The notes: generated by a model from the letters alone, not told the origin. DNA of 64,000 nucleotides from Xiphophorus maculatus (GCF_002775205.1 NC_036457.1:4819524-4883523); one strand, 5' to 3'. Shown: positions 41,558 to 55,711, counted from the stretch's first letter. Numbers and translations are program-made.

Positions 41558-44500
41558 ATGACGACGATGAAGGTGTTTCGCTGTCCTGGTCGCCATGGTT
41601 ACGCTGTGGAGGCTTCGCCATTCCTCCCGAACCGACTGGCCTGCGCGGCGTCCCAGTACTACGGAATAACTGGTCAGTGTGGAGAGTCGGTTCATACCGA
41701 AATAAATCGCAGCAACAAAATAAAATAAAATTTATCAGTCAGAGCCACAAAACAGAACCTGGTTTTCCACTTCCTGGAAAAGATTCACATGAAATATAAT
41801 CAGAGAGAAATGACCTCAACAAATATTTAAGATTAGATAATAATGAATGTTATTTTAATGAAAAGAAAGAATATAAAAAATGCTGAATTAAAATACAAAA
41901 TTCAATGTAAATCAGATTTGGTAAATAATATCAGTAAAAATAGTAGAAAAATAAAAATAAATCTAAAGCATATATAAAAACTGTCAAACTCAAAATTAAT
42001 AGTAAAATAAATTAATGAACACATGAGTAAAATTACAATAAAAATGCAGATTACAACATTAATGAGAATAATAATAATAATTGTTAATATAATGAAGAAT
42101 AGAAAGTTACTGCAGAAGGTAAGATAATTTCTAGATGACTCAATGTGACTGATTTCCTAATAAAATAAAAAATGAAATATTTTAAATGAATATTTAAAAA
42201 AATAAGAAAACAAAATCTAAATAAAACTAAATAATTATTAATTAAATGAGTAAAAGACCTAAATGTATAAGAAAAAAGTAAATAAAGGGAGTATATGAAT
42301 GAATATAAATAAATAAACTCTTTATAATAATATGAATATGAATGTCTCTGCAGGTTCTGGATCTCTGTTTGTTCTGGATCAGACAGAAACTGGGATTGTT
42401 TTAGTGAGAAGGTAAAGTTTCTGGATGCTTCATTTTTTATTTTTACCACAAACAGGAAGTGCAGATGTGTCCAGATTCGGGTTAGGATGTGTAAAACTCT
42501 TAGACCGCTCTAAGGTGGCGAAACGCTGAAAACACACAGAATGAATGATGCAAAATCCAAAACACACCAAGAAAACATTTGAATGCAACACAAAAACGCT
42601 GCAACCACAGGAAACAGAAGCAAAAGGGAAAACAAGCTACATAAAGCAGAAGACCTCCAGGCCACCAGGGGGAGTCTGGAGTCGGCCATATTAGCTACGT
42701 AAATATGCTGCTGCTCTCTACGATTGTAAAAACCATGAACCATAGAAAACCTTTTCCTTCTTCCACTCAACTTTCTTCTGGAATCTCGTCGTTCCTGAGT
42801 TTGTAGTTCCAGATGAAGCGGTCGGCTCCCCCTGCTGGTCTGGAGGACTAACGTCTGTGGAGTCAGTTTGGAGCCTTTTATTCTTGCTGATGTTTTTGTT
42901 TCTGTTTCCTGTTCTGGTGCGTTTTAATGTTAGCTGCAGTTTGGTTCCTTTCAGCCACCGTAGTTTCACTTCCTGCTGACAAACTTTTATGATCAGAGTC
43001 TCTGGAGGATTTCCAGAGATTTTATTGGGCTTGTGCTGCTTGTCACACTCTCTCTGTGTATGTGTGTGTGTGTGTGTCTCTCTCTCGCTGTGTGTGTGTC
43101 TGTGTGTATGTGTGTGTGTGTGTGTCTCTCTCTCGCTGTGTGTGTGTCTCTGTGTGTGTGTGTGTGTGTGTGTCTCTGTGTGTGTGTGTGTCTCAGCTGG
43201 CAGTGGGGTGACGGTCTCTTCGATGTTGCGTGGAGTGAAGCTAACGAACACGTCTTGGTGGCTGGAGGTGGAGACGGCAGCCTGCAGCTTTGGGACTCAG
43301 CCAATCAGAACGCTCCGCTGAAAGTGGCCAAGGAGCACACACAGGAGGTACGACGCACACACACACACACACACACACGCACCCCGCTGTGACTGACCGG
43401 TGTGTGTGTGTGAAGGTTTACTCTGTGGACTGGAGTCAGACCAGAGCAGAGAACCTGATCGCCTCCGGATCCTGGGACCGCTCTGTTAAAGTGGTGAGGC
43501 TCCGCCCCTTTATTTGAGGCTCCGCCATCATTTCACAGTGGCTCCGCCCATAACGCTCCTCTCTCTCTCCTGAAGTGGGACCAGAACCTCGGCGCCTCCC
43601 TGGCCACGCTCAGGGGTCACGAAGGGGTCGTCTACAGCTCTATCTGGTCTCCTCACATCCCAGGATGCATTGCTTCAGCCTCAGGTCAGCCGCCGCTCTC
43701 ATTCTCCGTCAGGAATCCCAGAATTCCCAGCATTCAGCTGTGAAGGCTGATGGTTCAGCTTAGAGTTTGTTAGCAGCCTTTGGCCACAGGGGGGCGCCCT
43801 GCAGCGTGAAAGTAAATCCGTCTGATCTGATAGAAAATGGGCTTAAATATTTTTCACTCATGAAATCTGAAAAGTGTGGCGTGCTCAGCTCTAGTTCAGG
43901 TTTCAGTGATTTTAGGCTTTTAGGTTTTCTATTTTTAGCGCAGAATTCAGATCCAACTGGACCCAACCGGGTCGTCAGAGCTAAACTGGACCCGGTTCTG
44001 CTGTGGAAAGTCCTGGCCGGGCCTGAGGAATCCTGGCCCAATGGACCGGTCTGCTCAGCTGGGTCGCGTTCTGATCCGACAGGTCTACGTTATTTATTCA
44101 GAAAAAAGTTGGATTTAAAAATAAATGTCACCGTTCTTTTGTTTTTTTCAACATTTTACTTCTATCATGACTTTTTAAACATTTTAGGAAAATATATTAA
44201 TTTGCTCCTTTTTCTGATTTTTATTATTTTTCTACTTTTTTAATGTGATCAAAAATACTTTGAAAAACTGACTTTCATTATTTCCTTCGTTTCTATTTGC
44301 ATTTTTTTATTTATTTGTTTAATATTTTTTCTTTATTTATTTTGAAGAACAGCATTATTTCTATTTTTGTTTTTAATATATTTTTTATTTGTTTAGTTTA
44401 TTTTCCTTTTTTGTAAAACTTTTTTTTGTCTTTCTTGTTTTGAACCTTCATTTTTCTTTTAAATCTGTTGCTCAGCAACCAGTCGGGTTCTGTTGGGTCA

Positions 44501-46367
44501 AAGTGGTGGGTTCTGGTCCTGTCGGGCTGGTTCTGTTTTGGACCTTTGAGCCAGCCGGTGCTGCAGCAGAACCCTGAAGCCCGGCGGCTCTTTGTGGACC
44601 CGACTCCGGCCGGTTCTGGCTCAGTTGAAACAGCGTCACATGGGTCTCTGGTCCCAACAGAACCGACCGCAGCTCACGAGACGGCCAGCGACCCGGTTCC
44701 TCACAAGCGCTGCTTTGTTTCTGAGCTTTTAGTCTCAGTTCTATCAGGAAAATGTCCCGGCTGAGTATTAAGTGTGATGTCATGGCTACATGTAGCGAAG
44801 GTTAGCATGTAGCTTCAGCTGCTAGCTAAACGTGGATCAGTGAGTCATCGTTCCACTACATGCCAACACAGTGTTTGGCTGAGGCTAACGCTAAATGCTA
44901 GTCACGAACATTCATTTTGCTTGTGGAAGTGATTCTGTGTGACTGAGCTTTCAGGTTTCAGGATTGTTGAGTTTTGCTAACTCTGCTGCTGCTTTAGCCT
45001 GATTGGCTGCAGTAGAGCTTCGGTCAGAAAACTTACCGGACAGTTTATAAACTGTTTACTGTGGAACTACAGCAATGCATTCTGGGTAGAGGATAATACC
45101 CTCAGATATTGTTTCATGTTTGTCTTCTTCTCTACTGTTGGCACATTTTCACACTGAAATATGTGAAAATGTTTTTTACCGTCTGCATGGATTCATCAGT
45201 TTAAAACCTAAAATCTGTCAAATTCTCCAGATTCATTTTCAGTGAAAGCATCTGGAGCTGCGTGTGTTTTCAGTCCCTGGATTAAACTCATCTCAGCAGC
45301 TGATGGCGGTTTTGTTGCTGTGATTGTTGTGATGCCGCCCGCGCGGCGCGTCGGTTCGCTCCGTAACGATGCTGCGGCGGATTAGAAGTGAAGGTGGCTG
45401 CGCTGCGCCGCGGCTGGCAGCTTCCTGCTCACCTACGCACTCGCTACCATCCGCCTCAACGCCGCTCAGCTAATGAGATAAAGGCTGTTTCAAAACATGC
45501 AGATGAAAAAGAAGCGGGGATTATCTGCAGGAGAACAGGCGGATCAGGTGGGAGCTGCTCTGATTGGTCAGGATGATCGTCAGCCAATCAGAGCGTCTCT
45601 GTGTGGGACGACTTTATGCTCATATTTAATCTGTTTGCTCTTTTTGCCTTTAATCCATTTAGATCAGATTAAGCAGAATTTAAACGCCGTGCAAAACATC
45701 ATGAGTTTCAGCACAGCGGACTGAGGCCAGAAGGTCAAAGGTCAAAGATCTCCTCTGGCTCTACGGCCGTTCTGAGCATGTGCAGCACTTCAGAGATCGA
45801 GACTTGAGTCTACTGAGCTTCCTGTTGCCAGACGGCTAACAGGAAGCCCACACACCTCCAAATTGCACCCATCCCAGCTGTGCTGGTTGCTAGGCGACTG
45901 AGGGAGGGGGCTGGGCTTCCAGGCTGCTTTTTAAAACACAAACACCAAACGTGATTATATCAACTAAGTCAGCAACATTTTCAATTCAAAACGTTTTTGC
46001 TGCCAAGTTCATGAATAATTATCATTTTTAATCAACCATCAGCAAAGACTTTCAGGAAGAACTGAAACATGGAGCTAGCTCCTTTAGAAATGTGGACATT
46101 AGCACTAGCTGCTACCTGATAGCGTCAAGATGCTATTTCAGTTTAGGCTAACTCCTTTTAGCACAACCTGAACACAACAACAGTCTTTTCCAGCGTCCAA
46201 TCAGATCAATTAGAAGCAGAAATGAACCCAGAGAAGAAGAAGCTTCATGGCTGCTGTTAGCGATGTAGCTTTAGCATCTCTGGTTCCAACAACGAGAACG
46301 CACCGCTAACCTCAGAGCCACCAAACGCCGCCTCAGCAAAAACAGCTGGAGGAAACGATTCTCCAGA

Positions 46368-46433
<66 letters not shown>

Positions 46434-46513
46434 GTACGGTTCAAAACCGTCTCACATCAGTGATGATGAAAGAAGCTGCTGATGCAGCACTGATAGCAGG
46501 TTTAACAGAGGAC

Positions 46514-46555
<42 letters not shown>

Positions 46556-48990
46556 CCAGGCCTGGTTACCGGTGGTTAGCGGTTTAGCCGTGTTCTCCGC
46601 TGCGGCTCGTTCTCCCAGCGGTGTCTCTGTGCGAGTGAGGAAGAGGAGGAGGAGGAAGAGTGACTGTAATGTTTAATCTGATGTTTGTTTTTGCTCTTTA
46701 ATGTCCTCTGTGCAGCAAATGATCAGAAACTGATTAGTGCGGCTGACTGAAGCAGCTGAGAGTCTGGGTTGTTCTGATGATGGAGTTTCTAACATGGCGC
46801 CGCCTCAGGACTTCCTGCCGTCGCCACGTTTAGCTTTTAGCTCTCAGGTCACGTGTTGGCCAACCGAACATTTAGAAATAAAAACCATCAAACTTTCAGA
46901 AATCGACTCAAGTGAAGCTTTTTGAGGTTTTATTCAATGTTCAGCTGATAGTTTAGTAATGCAGCGAAGCCCACCGACCCGTAACCAGTGGCAACGGTTT
47001 GGGGTCAGATGGGTTCATAAAACCAGACAAAGTTTTCATCCTTCAGTCTGAGAAACTTTAAAACTTCCTGCTCCCCGAGTTGCTGGAGGTGAAAGGTTTA
47101 ATCTCAGCTCCGACGTCATCAGGTTGGATTATCCTGGAGGAAGTTTGAGGAGGAATTAATAATCTGTAATCCTGCATCGTGCTAGCACTTTGGCTGTCCT
47201 GACGCAGTGCATGCTGGGTAAAACCTGCGTCTGCTTCCAGGCGACGGGACGCTCAGAGTCTGGGATGTGAAGGCCGCTGCGTGCCGATTGGCTGTTCCTG
47301 CTCACAAAGCTGAGATCCTGAGCTGCGATTGGTGCAAATACGACCAGGTGGGTCAGACACGACTAATCGATCACAGAACTCGTTTTGATCACTGATCAGA
47401 GTTTAACCTGCTTTCATTTTCACCTGAAATTAACAGCAAAGTTAGAATAAAAATGATTTTTTAAATCAGATTATTTTAATCTGTCTGCAGAATAGGGGTT
47501 GAACGACTACATATTTTTTAAGGTCGACTACATCATGATAATAGTCGAGTCGATGTCGACTAGTCGCGGTGACGTCATAGTGACGTAAGCGCAAAAACCC
47601 TTCACAACTACTTGGAGGCTTTATTAGCTATTTTCACGGCAAATATTGACACCCCCCCCCCCACACACACACACACACACACACACACTCTCTCCCCTTC
47701 TCCTGCTTTTACTAAGTCTATTATGGAGATTCTTCGTGAGCAGCGGGGAAAAGTTTGCTGCACAAAGTCGGGTCTGACTTTTTTTTTCTAAACACCGGCT
47801 GATGCTGATGATCTCTGGATAGTTACTATAGGAGTCAAATGATCACACTGACTACATGGTGCTTTTGGAACATCACAAGCCGAACCTGTTATGAACGGAT
47901 CCCGTTTGGTTACAGCTGAATTCAACGAAACCACCTGCTTCTCCTCCGCCCGATGCGCGGCAGGAAGCTCTGCTGACTCAGCAGATTGAACGATTTAAGA
48001 TATTTTCTAGTCAACGTCAACATGATAAAAGTCGAGTCGATGTCGAGTTGACTAGTCGTTGTGACGTCATAGCAACGCAAGACGCAAAGCTTTGGAGTAA
48101 CGTACAGGCTTTATTACCCGTTTTCACGGAAAAATACGGCATTTACACAGAACAGCAACAAGTGAAACAACAAAACATCGGGATAGTTTATGATGAATAA
48201 CAAGTTGCTGGGAAACCAACATTCAAAAGGAACGCACATTTTTTAGATGGCATGTAAAAACAATAAAAAGAGGTGGCACGGGGGCGGGGGGGTAAATAAA
48301 GTTCACTCGCTGTCAATATTCTCTTCACTAAGAGTTGTTGGGGTTTTTTCTTGGTTGACATGTAGGAAAACAAGGGCATCAACATGAGCCGGATGAAGGC
48401 TTGCCCGCTTCCTCGTAATGGTATTCCCAGCGAGAGAGAAAATCCTCTCGCTGGGAGTGCTGGTTGCCGGAACAGCTAAATATTTTTAATATTTAAATAT
48501 TTTAAATTTTTTCGTGACAAAGACACTCGCGAGCCGGCTAAGTGACATCATTAGCGGGAAGGGGGCGAGTTTTAGACGGCTCCTGTTTTGTAGTGGACTG
48601 CAGCTGCAACTCCATCTCCTTTTAAAAACACTGTAAAACCACAAATATGCATCCATCTACATATCATTTAAACTAATGTATTAACTTATTTTTCTTGTGT
48701 CTTGTGACGTATACTGTGCTGTCAGATCAGTACAGGCTGTCACCACCGGCAATCACATGACTGCGACTAGTCGACATGAAATGTAAAAACTCGCGAGACG
48801 TCCTAGAGTCGACTAGTCGACTAGTCGACTAATTGGTTCAACCCCTACTACAGAATCTGGTGGCTACAGGATCAGTGGACTGCAGCGTGTGTGTGTGGGA
48901 CCTGAGGAACGTCACACAGCCCGTCAATCAGCTGCTGGGACACAGCTACGCCATCCGCAGGGTCAAGGTGCACACACACCCTCACACACA

Positions 48991-49054
<64 letters not shown>

Positions 49055-52000
49055 TCTGTCCCTCTCCATCCCGCTGCCTCAAACTGAGAAACAGTCTGTT
49101 GGTCCTGACAGCATCAAAACTCCCACTTTAATGGCCCAAATAGGAATACACACATTAGCCTGTGTGTGTGTGTGTCTGTTTTTACTGCAGAAGCTAAACT
49201 CCGGTTATCAGCCGTTTAGCTGGAGTTGTGCTCCTGTAGCAGCGCTTGTTGCAGCTCATTCTGGGGGCAGACAGACATCACCAATCGATGAGACGATTCA
49301 GCACAAAGAAATCTTCTTCTTCTGACTCGGCAGGACTGAACTTCCTCCTCAGCATTTCATCACTTCTGGTTTCAAATCTAACAAATTAAGGAAGTTTATC
49401 ATTTTATTTCCTTTAATTAAAATAACTTTAAAACTTACTGGCAGCTGGTGATAAAACTCTGAATTACATTTTCCTTTTATTTGTTGAATTATTTTATTTT
49501 CTTATTTATTTTTCCATTTAATTCTTATTATTTCTAAGCTATAATTTACTCTGGTTAATGGGTCGGTTCTGGTGGTTCTGCTGGGTCTCATTGACCAACT
49601 CATGGGGATCGGACCCGAAACAGATTAAACACAGAACGGTTCAGAAGGTCTGGATCAGCGGAGCAACCAAAAGGTTCTGTCAGCGTTTCTGAACTGGACT
49701 GGGTTCAATGAGCAGAACCGCTGAGTCTGCTCTGTCCTCTGGATCAGAACCGTCCTGCTGCTGCTCGCCTCAGAACCGACCGACCCAGAAACCTCTCAGG
49801 CCGAAGCTCCTCAAACGTTCTCCATGTTTCTGAAGAAATCGTCCAGGTTCTGCTCCGTGTCCGGTCAGATCCAGGTCTCTGCTCCAGAACCAGGAGATCC
49901 TGCCGGTTCTGCCGATCCCGCCTCTAATCCCGCCTCTGGTTCTCTCCGCAGTTCTCCCCATTCAGTCGGACCGTTCTGGCCTCCTGCTCCTACGACTTCA
50001 CCGTCCGGTAAGTTCTGGACCGGTTCTGATTCAGTTTTAGACGTCTGAAAGAACCGCAGCCTCTAAACCCGGGGTGTCCAACATGTGGCCCGGGGGCCAT
50101 TTATGGCCCTTGAGAGGATTTTGTTTGGCGAAGCAAAAACGGTAAAAATGTTTCCCAGAGACGGACTGAAGTTCTGTTTCTGTTCTGGATCTTTATGATG
50201 AACCGGTTTCACAAAAACTGTAAACTAGCAAATAAACAAATTTTTACATTTTAATTTCACAAAAGTGGTTTTCAGAGAGCCGAGCGTAAAAACATGGCGG
50301 CTCCAGAATATTCATCTTTTTATTGGATTATGGACTGAGGAAGAGGAGGAGGGAGTCTTCATCAGAGTAGCGATGATGATGATGTTTAATGATGATGATG
50401 ATGATGGAGTGTGGGATGAAGATGAATCATTTCTGGCTCTGGGAAAATATCCAGAATAATAGAAAAATTCAAAACATATTAAATAATCCAGAATAAGTGG
50501 AGATTAATTTATATTTCCTTGATAATCTGCATAAAACTGGAGTTAAAAATTTATTCAGTTAATTATTATTTAAATTTATGCAACGTTAAAAACATTTTTA
50601 AAATCTCTCAAAATCAAAATTAAATTTGAGATTTTATTCCATGAAGAAATTATACTGAACAAAATCTAAACATGTGAAATATTGTTGCTACGTGGCGTCA
50701 ACAGCTGATGTTTTATTGTTTAATAGTAATATTTCTCTTCAAGACGAAACAAAATAAATATTTAAAAAATACTTATTTAATTTGGGAGCTTATTTTGTCA
50801 ATTACAAATTTTTAATTTTATTTCTTGACAAATTATATTAATAATAGTAAATATAATCATTAACATTAATTAAAAATATTTGTTATTATTAGTTAATGTT
50901 AATAAATTTTTTTCACTCTTGAATTAAATGAATAAAATCATTTAATTTATTTCCAGATTTCTATTTTCAGTCTTTGTTTCTTGAGAAATAAAAAGATAAT
51001 AAGAGAAACTCCGCCCTCTTTTCAATATGGAAACTTGAATTCAAAGCTGAACTAACGTTAAATAATAAAAGCAATTATTTTACTTTTATTATTTAACTTT
51101 AGTTCAGCTTTATATGTGAAATATATTAATATAATATCCAGTGTCAGCTGGAGAAGTTAAACTTATTGATCTCTGATGATCAGTTTTCTCCGTCCTGCAG
51201 GTTAAATCATTTCAGCGTCATTGAAATAATTAAAGCTTTAATTGTTTGATTATGATGAGTAAACTGATAAAATGGCCGCCATGCTGGTGGTTTCATGTTT
51301 GCTCTAATGATTATTTCTGCTTGTTAACATTAATTTCCTGTGTAAGAGTCTCAGTGACTGACGCAGAAGAGCCGCCCTCTCGTCTTCATGTTTTCTCTGG
51401 TTTAGATTTCACCAAACGTCCATGAAGTTTCATTCTGCTCCAGTCTGCAGAGAACAAAGACGTTTTGTAATAAAGTTACATTAAAGTTAATTTAATTTGC
51501 CATTAATGCGGCGCCGTAACGGCACTTTAGACCCGATTCAGACTGAGGGGTCGCCATGGGTTCTCCAGGCTGGTTGAAGTTTTCTCTGATGGGTTTCATC
51601 TGTTCCACTGATCTCTGACACATTGAGGCGTTCCTGAAGTGAAGGGATGAACAGGCGAGTGACCCGGTACCGAACGGTTCTGTCCAGGTTACAGAACCGT
51701 TGGATGTAACAACCAGAATGTGGCTGGTCTCTGAAACCAGTGGACTAAAGTTCCTGAAGGTCGTGGAGAGTCTTCAGCGGCCGAACATCCTTAGTGACCG
51801 GTTGAATCGGTCCGTTCAGCTTTGTCCTCGTCTCCCATGCAGGGGATCGGCCAGGCTGAGCGCTCAGGGTTCAGGAGAACATCTTCCCTTCAAAATAAAA
51901 GGAGGTTTCTCCACTTTTCTGACACCCATCGAACGTCTGAATGGTTCTGCAGCAGAACGGTTCTTTAAGGAAAAGCCAAAGCACACCAGACCCGATCTGG

Positions 52001-53732
52001 CATCAAACCTACAGAAATCTAGTCTGATGAGGTACACAACAGTTGGATCACGTTAAAGTCAGGAGGATCTCGTTGACCGTTAGCCATTCCCTCTGAGGTC
52101 TACTTTCAATGAAACTACGCAGGAACCTGACAGGAAGTGAGGCGGTGTCCAAGTAAAACTCATCTGATTTGGATGAAAATACAAAGTAGAATCTTTTACT
52201 CAAAAACTCAGTGAACTTCGTCAGGGTGAGATCGTCAGACGGTGATCTGGTTCCAGCAGGTTTGAGTTTTACGGCCGGATGGTTTCTGGTACAAACTCTC
52301 GTGAAAACTCGACCCCACGAGTCTTCGGGTCTGTTGAGGAACCTCCGAGTCGGATCCTGTATGTCAGAGGAAAGGGGAGAGTTTTGGTCTGAAGACTGAT
52401 TTCTGTCTGAACATCTAAATATCCCAAAGATGAGACAGTTTGACCTGTAAAAACAGGATGTTGGGCTCAACGTGGGACTCCAGAGGACCTGCTCGCTCTT
52501 CTGACTGTTGGTCCAAACGTTACAGTTTGGCTGCTTGGAAACAAACTTCATGATGGATGGAGATCATCCGCTGAACGCTTGTGATGTTTCCTTTGAACAA
52601 ACCATGGTGTTTGCTTTAGATAATCGTTTCCCTGCCGTTGTGTGAGTTTGCGCTCGTCTGCATTAATTTCCTGCCTAAGCTATAATCATAACAGCCTGCA
52701 GACACGTCGTCCCTAAATATTCCATGGAAATACTGATTGTTTTCTCAGCCGTCGGTCTTTAGATCTCGGTCCGCATGCAGGTCCTGTCTGCTGTGACTGA
52801 ACAGGTTTCATGTTAACGGCACAAAGCGGCGGCTGAATGGACGGTTCCACTGAATGAAACACAAAAGATGTTAAATAATTACCTGGAATCTGCAAACAAA
52901 AGAGACTTTTAGTTCCCAACCTGGACTCATTAAACCTCCTTTCACATCATTTAATCACAGCTTCTGCGTCTCCATGTTCCCTTCCACTATAATCCTTACT
53001 CCACTAAATATTATAGTTGTGCCTTCACTCCACATTTAACATCCCTGCAGCCAAATTACCACTGGATATGGATATCAACAATATGATCACATATCATGAC
53101 TAGAGATATCCATGGCTGGGTTTCTCTCCTGGATCTGTTGCCTTCATTTGGTCAGCAGTTGTTAGTCTGTAGGGTTGGTTTGGTGGTTTAATGGTTTACT
53201 AGTCTGTTAGTTTGGGTGGAGTGGGTCAGATGGTCGGTCGGTCGATCTGAGCCTGCTGGTGGAAAATGTTTTGCTTTCTGTGCAGTCGTCCCTCCAGCCC
53301 AGTGAATCTCGGGCGTTGCTCAGTAGGGCAGCGATGAACGCTGCAGTGGCTCCATGCTGCAGGTCGTTATCGTTCCTCTAAAGCGCTGAGCGGCGCTACG
53401 ACAGAAACGCTTTGGTATTTATGGCCACTGCATCCATTAAGCCAGAAAACTGATCTGCACTTTGGTTATTAAGTCTGAGGGTCTGTTAGCGGCACGTTGC
53501 TGCTCTATGGAAAACACACCAACAACCAGACATCAACTCTCTGATTGATGGATGAAAACTAACTAGTAGCTACTAACTAGTAGCGCCTGAGCTGTCGGTC
53601 CACTTTAACTACGTCACCATTTATTGGAATAAAACCATTTCTAATGTTGCTGAGCTAAAAAAATGGGTTGAGATTTTACACCAACAAGTCAATCAGTCAT
53701 TGAGGAAAACCTCTCAGAGCCACACACACTCA

Positions 53733-53800
<68 letters not shown>

Positions 53801-55651
53801 TGTGGGTGTGTGTGTGTGTGGTGGTTCCAGAATTAATACTGCACTAATGGAGCCCATTGAAACCTGCAGCCCCTCCCCCCCCCCCGGTCCGAAAATGATT
53901 TAATTGCATTTGCAAAGTGGATGAGTCTGGAGGGAGTGTTTGCTGCGTCAGGACACACACACACACACACACACACACAGTCTCGCTCTGTCAGGACCAG
54001 GAAGAGAAACGGTCTTTCAATTAGCCTGATTGGCTTCCTGAGCTGCTGCTTCGTTGCCTCTCTGCTCTCACGTCTCATAACCAGGTTTGGTGGACCATCG
54101 TCTTCCCCTCCGTGTCTCCTGGTCCGTGTCCCTCCGTGTCTCCTGGTCCATGTCCCTCCGTGTCTCCTGGTCCATGTCTCGTGCTCCGTGTCCCACCGTG
54201 TCTCCTGGTCCGTGTCCCTCCGTGTCTCCTGGTCCGTGTCCCTCCGTGTCTCCTGGTCCATGTCTCGTGCTCCGTGTCCCTCCGTGTCTCCTGGTCTGTG
54301 TCCTTCCGTGTCTCCTGCTCCGTGTCTCGTGCTCCGTGTCCCTCCGTGTCTCCTGGTCCGTGTCCCTCCGTGTCTCCTGGTCCATGTCTCGTGCTCTGTG
54401 TCCCACCGTGTCTCCTGGTCCGTGTCCCTCCGTGTCTCCACGGACCAGGAGACACCATGTCCCACCGTGTCTCCTGGTCCGTGTCCCACCGTGTCTTCTG
54501 GTCCGTGTCCCTCCGTGTTTCCTGGTCCGTGTCCCTCCGTGTTTCCTGGTCCGTGTCTCCTGGTCCGTGTCTCGTGCTCCGTGTCCCTCCATGTCTCCTG
54601 GTCCGTGTCCCTCCAGCCCGTTTCTGCTGCTCAGCCTCTATAATTCATCTGCGCTGTGACGTCATTATTATGTTGTAGGTTTTGTTGAGAATAAATAATT
54701 CTGTGTTTCCTCTTTTAGATACCTGCATGCTGATACACACACTCTGATACACACACTCTGATACACACACACTCTCACACACACGGAGCACAAAGCTAAG
54801 GTTAAAGGAAATGCTTCACTAGCCTCTTTGGGCGTAGCTTCAGTAGAAGCTAATAAAGAGGATTGTAAACTGATAGCATGCTAATGCTAATGGACTAGCG
54901 CTGTATTTTGGTCTTAATAAATGAAATTCATAAATTCAACTCTCCGACTCTCCTTCAGCCTCATACATCAAGAGCCTGATGGAGAACGGATAATCTTCAG
55001 TTTCATAAAACAACCAGAGAATCTGAATTGTGTCAAACCAGAAAAAGCTTTTGCTCATCAGAACCAGTAGAACCAGCAGAACACAAATCATCAGGAAATC
55101 TGCAGTTATTCTCCTGTTTCTACATCAGAGTCTGGATTTTTCCAGAACTTATCGATTGGCCCTGCAGATTAAACTTCCTGGAGGTTTCCCAGGTTCTTCC
55201 TGCTCCTCCTCTCGTCTCACGGTTTGTGTTTTTGTCCTCAGGTTCTGGGACTTCGGCAGACGTCTGCCTCTCCTGGACACAGTGGAGCATCATTCAGAGT
55301 TTGTCTGTGGATTGGACTTCAACCTCCACATCCCCCACCAGGTGATCCGTTTATCCCACTCATCCTCTTCACTTCCTGTTGTCGACCAACTAAAACACTC
55401 AACCTATATACCTTCATATGGTAAATTAAATTTCATCACCCAGCCCTAAATATCCCACTCATCCTCCTCCTCATCCTCCTCCTCTTCCTCATCCATCCAG
55501 TCTGACTTCTGTATCTTCCAGCCTGTAAATCTCTAAAATCGCAGCTGTTTCATGTCCTAACTGCATGAATGAAGTGAACTAAACGGTTCGGATCATCGGG
55601 AGTTTCCCTGATGTGGGAACATCCTTCCTGTCAGCGCTCCGCTCTGAGATA

Positions 55652-55711
<60 letters not shown>

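Noticed and set aside
53833-54678. Several frames of 127-240 codons on both strands
   Set aside because: They are produced by the 24-bp stop-free minisatellite; no non-repeat coding sequence is attached.
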